Assembly (NCBI GenBank): GCA_905236675.1 | Contig: CAJOND010000028.1 | Span: 22,610-86,609, forward strand | Source of the DNA: Candidatus Rifleibacteriota bacterium | GTDB taxonomy: Bacteria; Muiribacteriota; Ozemobacteria; Ozemobacterales; Ozemobacteraceae | DNA: 64,000 bases | Direction of reading: 5' to 3' | In this document: in pieces, positions 34,423 to 43,078 of the stretch | Layout of the letters: each line of letters begins with the position of its first letter | Position numbering within the stretch: the first letter of the stretch is position 1 | Notes under the pieces: generated by a model | Database searches by the model: none | Told to the model about the DNA's origin: nothing | Seen by the model: only the letters and a program-made list of their open reading frames with translations | Made by a program: the position numbers and the translations under genes

Positions 34423-35309
34423 AACATATCTCCAAAGCTGCCTATGATTTGTTTTACCAATTTGTGGGTTTCTTTGTTAGCACTACACAAAGGTAATCTT
34501 AAATAATCCTTGATAAGACCCATTTCACTTAATGCTGCTTTTGCTGGAAGCGGGTTTGTTTCAACGAACATAGCGTTATGCAGAGGTAAGAGTTTATAAT
34601 GTATTTTTTTTGCATTTTTCCAATCACCTCTTAAAGCAGCATCATTGAATTGTTTCATAAGATCTGGAGCAACATTAGCCGTTACAGAAATGGTTCCTAT
34701 AGCTCCACATGCCATTGCAGGAAGATTTAAGGCATCTTCTCCACAAAAAACAGCAAAATCACTAGAAACCAAAGAAATAAGTTTTTGAATTTGGTTGATA
34801 TTGCCTGATGCTTCCTTTATTCCGCATATATTTTCTATTTCGGCTAGTTCTGCTACTGTTTCTGGAAGTATATTACAGCCAGTTCTACCTGGAACATTGT
34901 ATAGAATGATTGGAAGACTAGTTACTTCAGCAATAGATTTGAAATGATTAATCAAACCAGATTGAGGAGGCTTATTATAATAAGGGGTAACAGACAATAT
35001 TGCATCTGCTCCCATTGATTCGGCTTCAGAAGCCATTATACAAGCTTGAGTTGTGTCATTGCTTCCAGCACCGAACATAAGCTTGCAACACCCATTAAGT
35101 CGTTTGTGAGCCAATTTCATTAATTCTCTTTTTTCATCCAGGTCAAGGGTGGTTCCTTCACCTGTTGTTCCACAAACAACAATACCGTCTGTTCCTACTG
35201 CTAAATGAAGATCTAGCAAGCGATTCCATGAGTCAAAATCTATTTTCAAGTTTTTATCGAAAGGTGTAATTATTGCAACCCATGAACCCTTTAAAAAGTC
35301 AATACTCAT
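34419..35309 (-). CDS. dapA: 4-hydroxy-tetrahydrodipicolinate synthase
   Basis: DapA condenses pyruvate and aspartate semialdehyde at the start of the diaminopimelate/lysine branch. Landmarks are VVCGTTGEGTTLDLDEK, the active-site Tyr in LYNVPGRTGCN (Y137) and the Schiff-base Lys K165 in GIKEASGN. The length is 296 aa. It heads the long minus-strand block, and the next gene upstream (queC) is divergent, so its promoter must lie in the 35310-35460 gap. No other dap gene is in the window. Confidence 0.96.
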   Translation of the reverse strand: MSIDFLKGSWVAIITPFDKNLKIDFDSWNRLLDLHLAVGTDGIVVCGTTGEGTTLDLDEKRELMKLAHKRLNGCCKLMFGAGSNDTTQACIMASEAESMGADAILSVTPYYNKPPQSGLINHFKSIAEVTSLPIILYNVPGRTGCNILPETVAELAEIENICGIKEASGNINQIQKLISLVSSDFAVFCGEDALNLPAMACGAIGTISVTANVAPDLMKQFNDAALRGDWKNAKKIHYKLLPLHNAMFVETNPLPAKAALSEMGLIKDYLRLPLCSANKETHKLVKQIIGSFGDMF

Positions 35310-35461
35310 CTGATTCTCCGTAAAGTCTAGCCTAACTAAAAAAGTATAACACCACTATATAAAAATGTCATTATTTTTTTAAGGTATAATAAATAAAAAT
35401 GCTTTAATAGAAAGCTTTACTCATGGTTATATGTTCATGTTATTAAAAAGATAAAATTTAA

Positions 35462-35490
35462 TTGACTATATTTTTTCCCTACTCTATATA
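35462..35490 (+). promoter_or_regulatory. Sigma-70-type promoter of queC
   Basis: TTGACT at 35462-35467, 17-bp spacer, TATATA at 35485-35490. The leader of about 47 nt has AAGGTG close to the ATG. I looked for a preQ1 aptamer in the leader and saw no convincing hairpin plus AACTA-type tail. Confidence 0.6.
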
Positions 35491-35543
35491 TATTCTCGTA
35501 TTATTAAGTTGAAAGGGTTATATTCAATAAATAAGGTGAAACG

Positions 35544-36236
35544 ATGAAAGCATTGGTTTTAGCAAGTGGGGGTGTAGACTCAACAACGGCATTAGGTTTG
35601 GCAATCCAAAAATTTGGAAATAAGAATGTTGTAGCTCTTTCTGTTTCTTATGGTCAAAAGCACGATAAAGAAATAGTTTCTGCAAAAAAAATTGCGAATT
35701 ATTATGGGGTAGAACAGCTTTTTCTAGATCTTTCCAAAATATTTCAATATAGTAATTGTTCTCTTTTGCAGCAGTCTACAGAAGAAATACCGGAACAAAG
35801 CTATCAGGAACAATTAGCTAAAACTAAGAGCGTTAAACCTGTTAGTACTTATGTTCCTTTTAGAAATGGATTATTTTTGGCCTCAGCAGCAAGTATAGCT
35901 CTTAGCAAAGACTGCTCTGTTATTTATTATGGCGCTCATGCTGATGATGCAGCAGGTTTTGCTTATCCTGACTGTTCTCAAGATTTTAATAAAGCCATGA
36001 ACGAAGCAATTTATGAAGGGTCTGGACACCAACTTACTATTGAGGCACCTTTTGTAAAAATAAACAAGGCAAATGTGATAAAAATTGGCTTGGAAATAGG
36101 CGTTCCTTATGAACTAACATGGTCTTGCTACGAAGGCAATGAAAAACCCTGCGGTAAGTGTGGCACTTGTATAGACCGCGCCAATGCTTTTAAAGCCAAT
36201 GGAATAGAAGATCCTGCTATTAGATATAATGGATAA
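35544..36236 (+). CDS. queC: 7-cyano-7-deazaguanine synthase
   Basis: QueC converts carboxydeazaguanine to preQ0 in queuosine biosynthesis. The ATP-pyrophosphatase motif ALVLASGGVDSTTALGLAIQ, the SYGQKHDKE block, YVPFRNGLFLASAA, GAHADDAAGFAYPDC, and the four-Cys zinc site ending in PCGKCGTCIDRANAF are complete. Length is 230 aa. The partner step (QueF) is encoded at 55.2 kb, so the pathway is dispersed rather than clustered. Confidence 0.97.
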   Translation: MKALVLASGGVDSTTALGLAIQKFGNKNVVALSVSYGQKHDKEIVSAKKIANYYGVEQLFLDLSKIFQYSNCSLLQQSTEEIPEQSYQEQLAKTKSVKPVSTYVPFRNGLFLASAASIALSKDCSVIYYGAHADDAAGFAYPDCSQDFNKAMNEAIYEGSGHQLTIEAPFVKINKANVIKIGLEIGVPYELTWSCYEGNEKPCGKCGTCIDRANAFKANGIEDPAIRYNG

Positions 36237-36245
36237 AACAAAATA

Positions 36246-37865
36246 TTAACGCATAAGAATCAAGTCTAGAAGTTCTACATTTCTGGAATTGAAGTTCTTG
36301 TTTTCATTTGTTGTAATTATCAGGTTGAATTTATCTTCTATTTGCTCTCCTAGCGTTTCGAAGTTATTGTTATCTACTTTTAAAGAACCTTTAATTTTCA
36401 AATTATCATTTAAAGAACCACTTAGCATATAGTTATAAGTAGTAGATTTCCCTGTTTTGTTTTCTAGATCATAAAAATTATTATTAAATCGTTTGAAAAA
36501 GATTGGTAAGCCATTATTTGAATTAGCAGAAAAACTTGCGTTTATTGAACCACTGCCAATTTCGGGTAGATTATAAATAGCTTTGCCCTGAATATTAACA
36601 TTTGGATTATTTATTGATATTTGACTAAGATTTGTAAATTCTGCTTTTGCATTCACTGTAGGTCGATTTCCTAACAGGTTCACTGTTAAAGTTGCAATAC
36701 CGGCTAAATCAGGAATTCTATGAGAATATTTAATCATCCAGGGGAGAGAAGATGTTAATTTATCTAAAGGTAAAGAGTTGGTATTGAAAGTAAGATTTGC
36801 TTTTCTAGAAGATGTTGTTACTGATTCTATTTTCCCATTTAATGAAGCAGGGAAACCTATTAATTTACTTCCTTTGTCGGTAAGCGTTAGAGTTCCATCA
36901 AATAGCTGCCAATTTCCATTTAACTCTAATAGGCTGAAAAATAACCCTAGAATAGAAACATTAAGCTTTTCATATTTGCCTTTAATATTTCCTAAAAAAC
37001 CTACTTCTGAATTATAAAGCCATGAGCCTTGACAAAATATCTTCCCACTGATTGCGTATGGATAATCAAGCTGCCAGAAACTGCCTAACCATTGAGACAA
37101 AGGTTGAAAATCTATTAATGTATCCGAGGCTATATAACCACTAATCTCCATTCCTTTTTTCCCTTTTGCTAAGGAGAGTTCTGAAACAATAAGCTGCTTT
37201 GCAAAATCTATTTTTAAATTGCCGTTTAATCTGGTTTTCTTTTGATCGAAAGCTCCTTTATAAAAAGCTTTAGCCAAAATATTGTTTTTCCAGTTAAGAT
37301 TCAAATCTGTTGAGACATCTATAAAATCTTTTTTATTAATATTACTTAATTCAAAAGAATTTGATATTATTTCCAAATCTTTATTTCCACAGGGGTAGGA
37401 CTTTATTTTATTGATTGAAAATTTGTTAATAGTTATGTTTGAAGGTATAGCAGCCATACATTCATAGCCTAAAAATGCTGGAACAGATGCAATTGTAGGA
37501 TTTAGTTTCAATGTTCCAGATGAAACAATACTTTCAACATTGGCATTTATCACTATTGAAGCGTTAGCAAAAATATTGTCATAGGAAGGATTAACGCTGA
37601 TATTTTCTATTGATGCTTCAAAATTAGGCTTGATATGTTTTAGATCAATTCTATTTATTTTTATTCCTTTTAAAAGACAGCCTTCTATTTTGTAAACTTT
37701 TATATTAAGCTTGTCAGCTGGTATTTGTTTCTCTAACGCGGTAACAATAGCATATTTCGTCAGCTTTTCAGATGATAGCAAACCATAAATAGTTAGTGCT
37801 AATACAGTGAATATTAAAAACACTATTAGAATCAAGTATCGAGATATTTTAGGCTTTACTTCCAT
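36246..37865 (-). CDS. AsmA/TamB-like membrane-anchored protein
   Basis: One N-terminal TM helix (YLILIVFLIFTVLALTIYGL) anchors a long beta-rich periplasmic part with alternating polar/hydrophobic strands. The early part (LEKQIPADKLNIKVYKIEGC, LLKGIKINRIDL) resembles the start of AsmA/TamB/DUF748 lipid-transfer bridges, and later blocks (SGKIFCQGSWLYNSEVGFLG, NGKIESVTTSSRKANLTFNT) are the repeating groove strands. At 539 aa it is short for TamB. It probably shuttles lipid between membranes or assists outer-membrane assembly. It starts 29 bp after mnmA ends on the same strand. Confidence 0.65.
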   Translation of the reverse strand: MEVKPKISRYLILIVFLIFTVLALTIYGLLSSEKLTKYAIVTALEKQIPADKLNIKVYKIEGCLLKGIKINRIDLKHIKPNFEASIENISVNPSYDNIFANASIVINANVESIVSSGTLKLNPTIASVPAFLGYECMAAIPSNITINKFSINKIKSYPCGNKDLEIISNSFELSNINKKDFIDVSTDLNLNWKNNILAKAFYKGAFDQKKTRLNGNLKIDFAKQLIVSELSLAKGKKGMEISGYIASDTLIDFQPLSQWLGSFWQLDYPYAISGKIFCQGSWLYNSEVGFLGNIKGKYEKLNVSILGLFFSLLELNGNWQLFDGTLTLTDKGSKLIGFPASLNGKIESVTTSSRKANLTFNTNSLPLDKLTSSLPWMIKYSHRIPDLAGIATLTVNLLGNRPTVNAKAEFTNLSQISINNPNVNIQGKAIYNLPEIGSGSINASFSANSNNGLPIFFKRFNNNFYDLENKTGKSTTYNYMLSGSLNDNLKIKGSLKVDNNNFETLGEQIEDKFNLIITTNENKNFNSRNVELLDLILMR

Positions 37866-37894
37866 ACAAAATGCTTTCGTTATTATGCAAGCTT

Positions 37895-38965
37895 TTATAT
37901 TATTGTTCCACCGCCAGCTACCCAGTCGTCCAAGTAGAGAACCAATGCTTGACCAGGGGTAATCGCTCTAACTTTATTTTCGAAATCTACTCTGATCTGA
38001 TTTTCATTAATATAAGTAACTTTACAAGGTTTTGAATCCTGAGAATATCTGATTTTGGCTTTATAAACCTTGTTTTCGTCAAAACGGCTTTCACCCATAT
38101 ACTGTAAATTGTCTGCAATTAAAAAACTACTGAAAAGCTCATCTTGTTTTCCTAGTTTTATTTCACCTGATTCTGCATTAATGCTGCAAACATAAAGCGG
38201 ATAGCCTACGGCGATACCAAAGCCTTTTCTTTGCCCTATAGTATATTTAACAGTCCCGGTATGATGACCTAAAACTTTATTAGCTGATACAGAAACAAAA
38301 TTACCTGGTTTGCCTAATGAACCTGTTTTGCTTTCTATAAAACCTGCATAATCACCATCATCAATGAAGCATATGTCTTGACTGTCTTTTTTATGTGCGA
38401 CTGGCAAACCTATTTTTTCAGCAATTTTTCTGATTTCAGTTTTGTCATAGTCACCTATAGGCATAAGAGTATGTGCTAACTGTTCTTGGGTAAGGGAATA
38501 AAGAACGTAGGTCTGGTCTTTTTCAGCGGTTTTTGAATTTTTAACACTATATCTGCCGTTTTCTAGTTTCATAATTCTGGCATAATGACCAGTGGCTATA
38601 TAGTCAGCACCTAATTCCTGGCAGGTTTTTAAAAATTCGCCCCATTTAATATGCCGATTGCATATTACACAGGGATTAGGGGTCATTCCTCGTAAATATT
38701 CTTTGACAAAACGATTAACAACTTTATCTTGAAAGGAATCATAAAAATTCATTACGTAATGAGGAATATCCAGACATTTTGCAACTTTTTGTGCTTCTAA
38801 TATGTCATCTACACCGCAGCTAATATCTTCACTGTTCTTTTCCTGCTCTTTGGAACGCCACAACTGCATGGTGGCACCAATTACTTCATAGCCTTGTTCT
38901 TTTAAAAGATAAGCACAAACCGAGGAGTCTACTCCTCCTGACATTCCTACAACTACCTTTTTCAT
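37895..38965 (-). CDS. mnmA: tRNA-specific 2-thiouridylase MnmA
   Basis: MnmA thiolates U34 of Glu, Gln and Lys tRNAs. The P-loop KVVVGMSGGVDSSVCAYLL, the first catalytic Cys C99 in MTPNPCVICNRHIKWG, the ATGHYARI block, the second Cys in KDSQDICFIDDGDYAGF, and the GQRKGFGIAVGYPLYVCSIN tail are complete. At 356 aa it is normal. The relay genes (tus) are not in the window. Confidence 0.96.
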   Translation of the reverse strand: MKKVVVGMSGGVDSSVCAYLLKEQGYEVIGATMQLWRSKEQEKNSEDISCGVDDILEAQKVAKCLDIPHYVMNFYDSFQDKVVNRFVKEYLRGMTPNPCVICNRHIKWGEFLKTCQELGADYIATGHYARIMKLENGRYSVKNSKTAEKDQTYVLYSLTQEQLAHTLMPIGDYDKTEIRKIAEKIGLPVAHKKDSQDICFIDDGDYAGFIESKTGSLGKPGNFVSVSANKVLGHHTGTVKYTIGQRKGFGIAVGYPLYVCSINAESGEIKLGKQDELFSSFLIADNLQYMGESRFDENKVYKAKIRYSQDSKPCKVTYINENQIRVDFENKVRAITPGQALVLYLDDWVAGGGTII

Positions 38966-39173
38966 TTTTCCCCCCCTAAAGTTTAAAACCTATGATACCA
39001 CAAAGCCATAATAATTTCCTTATAATTGCAAGAAATTAGGGGAAAAGAGAAAGATCTTTTGGGTAGAATCTATTTTATTTATTATTATTTACCTGTGTTC
39101 TTTTTTATGATTGTTGTTCGGTCGAAGATTAAAGGTATAACTTAAGATAAAAACTTATTATAGTGTTTGGCTG

Positions 39174-39614
39174 TTAAATAGCTTCTTCCATGTATGCAAT
39201 GTTAAAAGCCATGGAGTAGCAAGCGTTTCTGCCTTTTTTATCAGAGAAACTTATGCCATCGGTAAACTCTTCAACCGTTTTTAGCATATTTCTAACATTT
39301 TCATCATTAGTTACTGATGAGTCTGTGTCATTTTCCCCTTTTAAGCTGAGAGTGAAGTCTTCTATAGAAATCATAAGTTTGTTTTTGTATATGGAAAAAC
39401 GTAAATCAAACAAACCGCTTTTATTCTGGTAAAATAATTCAATTGTATTAGAAAGAGCCGCATCTAAAGCTTTTTTTATTCTATCTCTAGAAGTTTCTGT
39501 AAAACAAAAATGGTCACATATGCCTTCCAGAGTAAGCATAACGTTATTGGTAAAACATTTTTTAGCAGGTATCCTCATTTGAAAGGATAAATCATCCTGT
39601 CTGTTACTTTGCAT
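39174..39614 (-). CDS. Anti-sigma-factor-like HATPase (RsbW/SpoIIAB type), degenerate
   Basis: The 146-residue size and layout fit the small GHKL serine-kinase/anti-sigma family: helix SRDRIKKALDAALSNTIELF is the N-box (normally ExxxNAxxH-like), LMISIEDFTL the following strand with the Asp, and DGISFSDKKGRNACYSMAF the closing lid and strand. The key Glu/Asn of the N-box is replaced (DAALSNTIE keeps one Asn and Glu) and the glycine lid is poor, so ATP binding is uncertain. It lies 92 bp downstream of a PTS EIIA gene on the same strand. Confidence 0.55.
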   Translation of the reverse strand: MQSNRQDDLSFQMRIPAKKCFTNNVMLTLEGICDHFCFTETSRDRIKKALDAALSNTIELFYQNKSGLFDLRFSIYKNKLMISIEDFTLSLKGENDTDSSVTNDENVRNMLKTVEEFTDGISFSDKKGRNACYSMAFNIAYMEEAI

Positions 39615-39705
39615 AACTTTAGGTATTGCTCCTGTAATATTTTTTTGAATTAAACCAGTTTTATCCGCTATATCTATAGATATTTATAGACTAGATAATA
39701 ATGAT

Positions 39706-40155
39706 TTATTCTTTAGCTGCAATTATTTTAATTACTTCTTCTTTTGTAGTAGCTTTTTTCAAGTCATCAATGAGATCTTGATAACGTAAGAGTCTTGATA
39801 TTCTTGCAAGAAGTTTCAAATAAAGACTACCAGATTCTACTGGTGCGGCTAACAAGAATATTAAGTTTACAGGATCACCATCTACAGAATTAAAATCTAT
39901 ACCCTGAGATGAACGAGCAAATGCTATTGAAACTTCGTTTACGGTATTTGCTCTAGCATGTGGTATAGCTATTCCAGCTCCAATAGCGGTACTCCCCAAT
40001 TTTTCTCTTTCCAGGACTGCACTTACAAAATGAGTTTGATCACTGACTTTCCCTGAACCACAGAGCATTTCTGATAGTTTATTTATTGCTGTAGCTTTAT
40101 CTGGAACATCAAGATGTAAATCAATAAATTTATCTTGAAGTAATTCTGAAATCAT
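39706..40155 (-). CDS. PTS EIIA domain protein (fructose/PtsN type)
   Basis: A single EIIA domain of 149 aa with the phosphorylatable His in STAIGAGIAIPHARANTVNE, then FLLAAPVESGSLYLKLLARI and the closing helix. No EIIB, EIIC, HPr or EI genes are near, so like PtsN it is more likely a regulatory phosphocarrier than a sugar transporter. A promoter lies at 40214-40243 and GGAG precedes the ATG. The HATPase gene follows. Confidence 0.9.
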   Translation of the reverse strand: MISELLQDKFIDLHLDVPDKATAINKLSEMLCGSGKVSDQTHFVSAVLEREKLGSTAIGAGIAIPHARANTVNEVSIAFARSSQGIDFNSVDGDPVNLIFLLAAPVESGSLYLKLLARISRLLRYQDLIDDLKKATTKEEVIKIIAAKE

Positions 40156-40213
40156 TATTATCTCCTACTTAAAAGAAATATCTGTTTATTTCGAGCAAAA
40201 ATTATGCCATAAC

Positions 40214-40243
40214 TATATAAAAGAAAAATATAGAAATAGTCAA
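40214..40243 (-). promoter_or_regulatory. Sigma-70-type promoter of the EIIA gene
   Basis: On the minus strand TTGACT (40243-40238), an 18-bp spacer and TATATA (40219-40214). The predicted leader is about 50 nt. Confidence 0.5.
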
Positions 40244-40399
40244 GTTATTCATAAAAAATCTTATTTAAATTTTAAACCATATTTGTACATTGTGCAAAAT
40301 TAACACTTCTTTTAAGTGCAAAAATTTCACAATTTTTTTAAGCTAAAAAAAGATATGTTCTTAAAAAGGAAATATTTAATTGTATTATTAACTTTTGTC

Positions 40400-40428
40400 T
40401 TGAAGTAGACAAATTCTATAAGTATAAT
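40400..40428 (+). promoter_or_regulatory. Promoter of the LptA-like gene, leaderless geometry
   Basis: TTGAAG at 40400-40405, 17-bp spacer, consensus TATAAT at 40423-40428. Only 7 nt separate the -10 box from ATG 40436, no ribosome site is present, and the signal peptide begins at this ATG. Initiation at the A of ATG is therefore predicted. Confidence 0.6.
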
Positions 40429-40435
40429 ACCTTTT

Positions 40436-41176
40436 ATGAAATTTAAAATTATCTTTTTGATACTATCTTTTGCTATTTTTGCCGTTATTCTTTTTGCGGC
40501 TAATGAGCCATTGGTTCCAGAAGATTTTATTCCTGACCCAAATTTATTTGTTATAAAAAAAGATAATCCAGATGCTCTTATTCTCGCAGATACTTTAACA
40601 GCTAAAGACGGAATAATAACATTAGAAGGCAGGGTTAAAGCGACAAGACAACAAGATGTTCTGACTTGCAGTAAAGCATTAGTCTCTAATAAACCACAAT
40701 GGATATTGGCTACTATCAGACCTAATCTTCATAGGAAAGAAAGTATTATAGAAACAAGAGTGATTAGAGAAATGAATATTTCTGCTAAAAATATTTATAT
40801 ATGCAAGGATGATGGTTTATTAAGTGCTTCGGATACTGTTGTTGTAAGTATAGACGAAACCACATGGGATTTAGCTACTCATTCTAGAGTTATTATAACT
40901 TCAGATGATTTAATTGGTAAAGAAGATAGTGAACGTTTGATTTTTTCAGGAAATGTTAAAATATATGAACCTGAAGGCGAAAATCCTAGCGATGGAAGAG
41001 GTAATCGTCTAGACTATTTAAGAAAAAGGTCTTTAGCAGTTTTAAGTAGTGCTAATGGTGATGCTTTGATTAACACCTGGGAATTAAATCCTGAAATGAA
41101 TCAAAAAGAAAAAAGATCTTTAAAAGGTAAACGCGTGATTTATAATACTCTTACAAAAGAAGGTATTTCAGAGTAA
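40436..41176 (+). CDS. LptA/OstA-like periplasmic protein
   Basis: A signal peptide (MKFKIIFLILSFAIFAVILF, cleavage near AA/NEPL) precedes a beta-jellyroll-type chain with LptA-like repeats: LILADTLTAKDGIITLEGRV, ISAKNIYICKDDGLLSASDT, and RLIFSGNVKIYE with NRLDYLRKRSLAV. OstA/LptA proteins form the bridge that carries lipopolysaccharide to the outer membrane. It is alone (no lptB/lptC beside it), so a role in LPS or another envelope glycolipid is inference. The transcript should be leaderless. A strong terminator follows at 41252. Confidence 0.75.
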   Translation: MKFKIIFLILSFAIFAVILFAANEPLVPEDFIPDPNLFVIKKDNPDALILADTLTAKDGIITLEGRVKATRQQDVLTCSKALVSNKPQWILATIRPNLHRKESIIETRVIREMNISAKNIYICKDDGLLSASDTVVVSIDETTWDLATHSRVIITSDDLIGKEDSERLIFSGNVKIYEPEGENPSDGRGNRLDYLRKRSLAVLSSANGDALINTWELNPEMNQKEKRSLKGKRVIYNTLTKEGISE

Positions 41177-41251
41177 GAAGAGAATGCCAGATTGAATAAT
41201 AAGTGGTGAGTATTAGGTATTCGTGAGGTTGACAATTTAACTATTGTAACT

Positions 41252-41288
41252 AAAAAGATTATTTTTGCATAAAAATAATCTTTTTTTT
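41252..41288 (+). terminator. Rho-independent terminator after the LptA-like gene
   Basis: Perfect 15-bp stem (AAAAAGATTATTTTT / AAAAATAATCTTTTT) with a GCAT loop, followed by further T. It lies 75 bp after the stop codon. Confidence 0.85.
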
Positions 41289-41333
41289 ATTAAACATTTT
41301 TAGACTTCTTCCGATTATGTTCAAGTATTTAAT

Positions 41334-41348
41334 TACACAAATTGTGTA
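41334..41348. promoter_or_regulatory. Palindrome upstream of the sigma factor gene (candidate operator)
   Basis: TACACAA-A-TTGTGTA is a perfect inverted repeat centred about 43 bp before ATG 41384, with a partial third copy (ACACAGG) next to it. It could be a repressor site or an autoregulatory element; no matching regulator is identified. Confidence 0.3.
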
Positions 41349-41383
41349 CACACAGGTAATAGGGAATTAAGGGAGAAACCTGG

Positions 41384-42247
41384 ATGATAAATTCTATTCA
41401 TAATCGTGAAAAGGAAAATGAAAATCAGCTTCTGAAAAATTATTTTAAGGATTTGAAGAAGCATCCGCCAATAACTAGAGAAGAAGAAATTTTGCTTCTT
41501 GAACAAGTTAAATCTGGAAATGAAAGAGCAAAACAGCGATTAATACTGGCTAATTTGCGTTTTGTTGTTGCTGTAGCCAAAAGATACAAACATATTAATG
41601 AAGTTCCTTTTGAGGAATTAATTGCTGTTGGTAACCTTGGATTAATGAGAGCAGCCCAAAGATTTGACTGTACAAAAAATGTTAAATTTATTTCTTATGC
41701 AGTCTGGTGGATAAGGCAGGCTATGATTCAGGTTGTGTCTAGTCATGCTAATCCGATAAGACTGCCGCTGAACAGGGTACACACTTCTCTTAAACTTAAA
41801 AAGTTGGAAGAAAGTCTTACTAAGAAATTAAATAGGAAACCAACCTTAGAAGAGTTAGCTGAGGGCGCGATGATGCGACCTCAAGATTTGCAGCGATTTA
41901 TAAGAGATATTCCTAATGTGGTTTCTATGGATTCAACACCAGTAGATTCAGATGAAGATTTGTTTTTAAGGGATGTTATAACAGATACAGACTATGATCC
42001 TTTAGCTGAAGCTGAGAAAAGAGCGTTGGATCAAGAACTAGAAGAAGCTATGCAGTGTCTTACCGATAAAGAAAGAATAGTGGTTAACCATCGGTTTGGG
42101 TTAAATGACACTAGATCTTATACCTTGGAAGAGATAGGAAAATTATTGGGAGTAACTCGTGAAAGAGTAAGACAGATTGAAGCTCAAGCTTTAGATAAAT
42201 TAAGAAATCCAAGGCGGAGTGTAAACCTTCAATATTATGTCAGTTAG
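41384..42247 (+). CDS. RNA polymerase sigma-70 family factor (RpoD/SigA-like, no region 1.1)
   Basis: Regions 1.2 to 4.2 are present in 287 residues: NQLLKNYFKDLKKHPPITRE (1.2), LANLRFVVAVAKRYKHINEV and FEELIAVGNLGLMRAAQRFD (2.1-2.2), FISYAVWWIRQAMIQ (2.3-2.4), and YTLEEIGKLLGVTRERVRQI (4.2 helix-turn-helix). There is no region 1.1 or long non-conserved insert, as in small primary sigmas and group-2 sigmas. The sequence cannot tell whether this is the housekeeping factor or an alternative one. It is monocistronic with a strong terminator and possibly regulated at the palindrome at 41334. Confidence 0.92.
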   Translation: MINSIHNREKENENQLLKNYFKDLKKHPPITREEEILLLEQVKSGNERAKQRLILANLRFVVAVAKRYKHINEVPFEELIAVGNLGLMRAAQRFDCTKNVKFISYAVWWIRQAMIQVVSSHANPIRLPLNRVHTSLKLKKLEESLTKKLNRKPTLEELAEGAMMRPQDLQRFIRDIPNVVSMDSTPVDSDEDLFLRDVITDTDYDPLAEAEKRALDQELEEAMQCLTDKERIVVNHRFGLNDTRSYTLEEIGKLLGVTRERVRQIEAQALDKLRNPRRSVNLQYYVS

Positions 42248-42276
42248 AAAAAGCCTCCTTTAATGGAGGCTTTTTC
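42247..42276 (+). terminator. Rho-independent terminator, usable both ways
   Basis: The stem GAAAAAGCCTCC/GGAGGCTTTTTC (12 bp) with a 6-nt loop begins right at the sigma gene stop. A-rich and T-rich arms let it serve the convergent ydcF gene too. Confidence 0.9.
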
Positions 42277-42289
42277 TATTTTAGTATTT

Positions 42290-43078
42290 TTAAATTCTGC
42301 CCATCAGGTAATACCAGGCTAAACCAATCCATTCATGCATAGCTGATTTAAACATTGAATAATTATTGTTAGCATAAATTGTAGTTTGCTTATTATGGCT
42401 TGGAGCGGGCAAGACAGTAAATCCCAATTTTTCAAATGTCAGACAAGATCTGTAAATATGTGCGTTGCTAGTAGTTAAAAGTATTTTGTTTATACCTTTG
42501 CTGTTAAGATATTTTTTTGCATATTGAGCTTCTGTCGCTGTTGTTTTTATTTCTTCACTTTTGAATATTGTTATTTTATCTTGGGGAATATCTAACATTT
42601 TGGTTAGAGATGTCACTGCATCATATTCTAAAAATCCATAGTTTGGGCTGAAACCAGTACTTATATAAAGATGTTTTGCCTGTCCATTTTTTACTAATTT
42701 AGCTCCGTGAATGATTCTTTGATATGTTGCTAAATTTGGTTCTCCTGCAGCTGTTGCTCCTGAAGCTAAAACCAATACCGCATCAGCTTTTTCTGTAGAA
42801 TGGGGAAGAATAAGAGGAACTGTCATGTAACCACCGATTGGAAAAGCTGTTATTAAAATGATAAAGGCAAATGCGCAGGCACTTCCAATTTTAAACATGT
42901 TTTGTCCATCTTTTAAATAACGATTAGAAATTTTTTCTGTTTGAATAGAACAATAATAGATACTGATAATTGAATAAAAAATGGCAAAAATCCATGAGGA
43001 AATTAAATGCAATTGTTGAAATATCAATAATGAAATTATAGGTAAAAACAGAAAAATATATTTATTTAACCTTAACAT
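42290..43078 (-). CDS. YdcF/ElyC family membrane protein (DUF218)
   Basis: N-terminal TM helices (residues about 8-45 and 66-92) are followed by the DUF218 domain: KADAVLVLASGATAAGEPNL, YQRIIHGAKLVKNGQAKHLY, TTATEAQYAKKYLNSKGINK, and LLTTSNAHIYRSCLTFEKLG. Relatives such as ElyC and SanA affect undecaprenyl carrier use and envelope integrity, with a probable ligand-binding Rossmann-like site. It directly follows comEC (the stop and start are adjacent), so it is the last gene of the competence block. Confidence 0.85.
   Translation of the reverse strand: MLRLNKYIFLFLPIISLLIFQQLHLISSWIFAIFYSIISIYYCSIQTEKISNRYLKDGQNMFKIGSACAFAFIILITAFPIGGYMTVPLILPHSTEKADAVLVLASGATAAGEPNLATYQRIIHGAKLVKNGQAKHLYISTGFSPNYGFLEYDAVTSLTKMLDIPQDKITIFKSEEIKTTATEAQYAKKYLNSKGINKILLTTSNAHIYRSCLTFEKLGFTVLPAPSHNKQTTIYANNNYSMFKSAMHEWIGLAWYYLMGRI

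Noticed and set aside
35310..35543. preQ1 riboswitch before queC
   Set aside because: No small hairpin with the A-rich tail and loop pattern of known preQ1 classes was found; only a normal promoter and leader.
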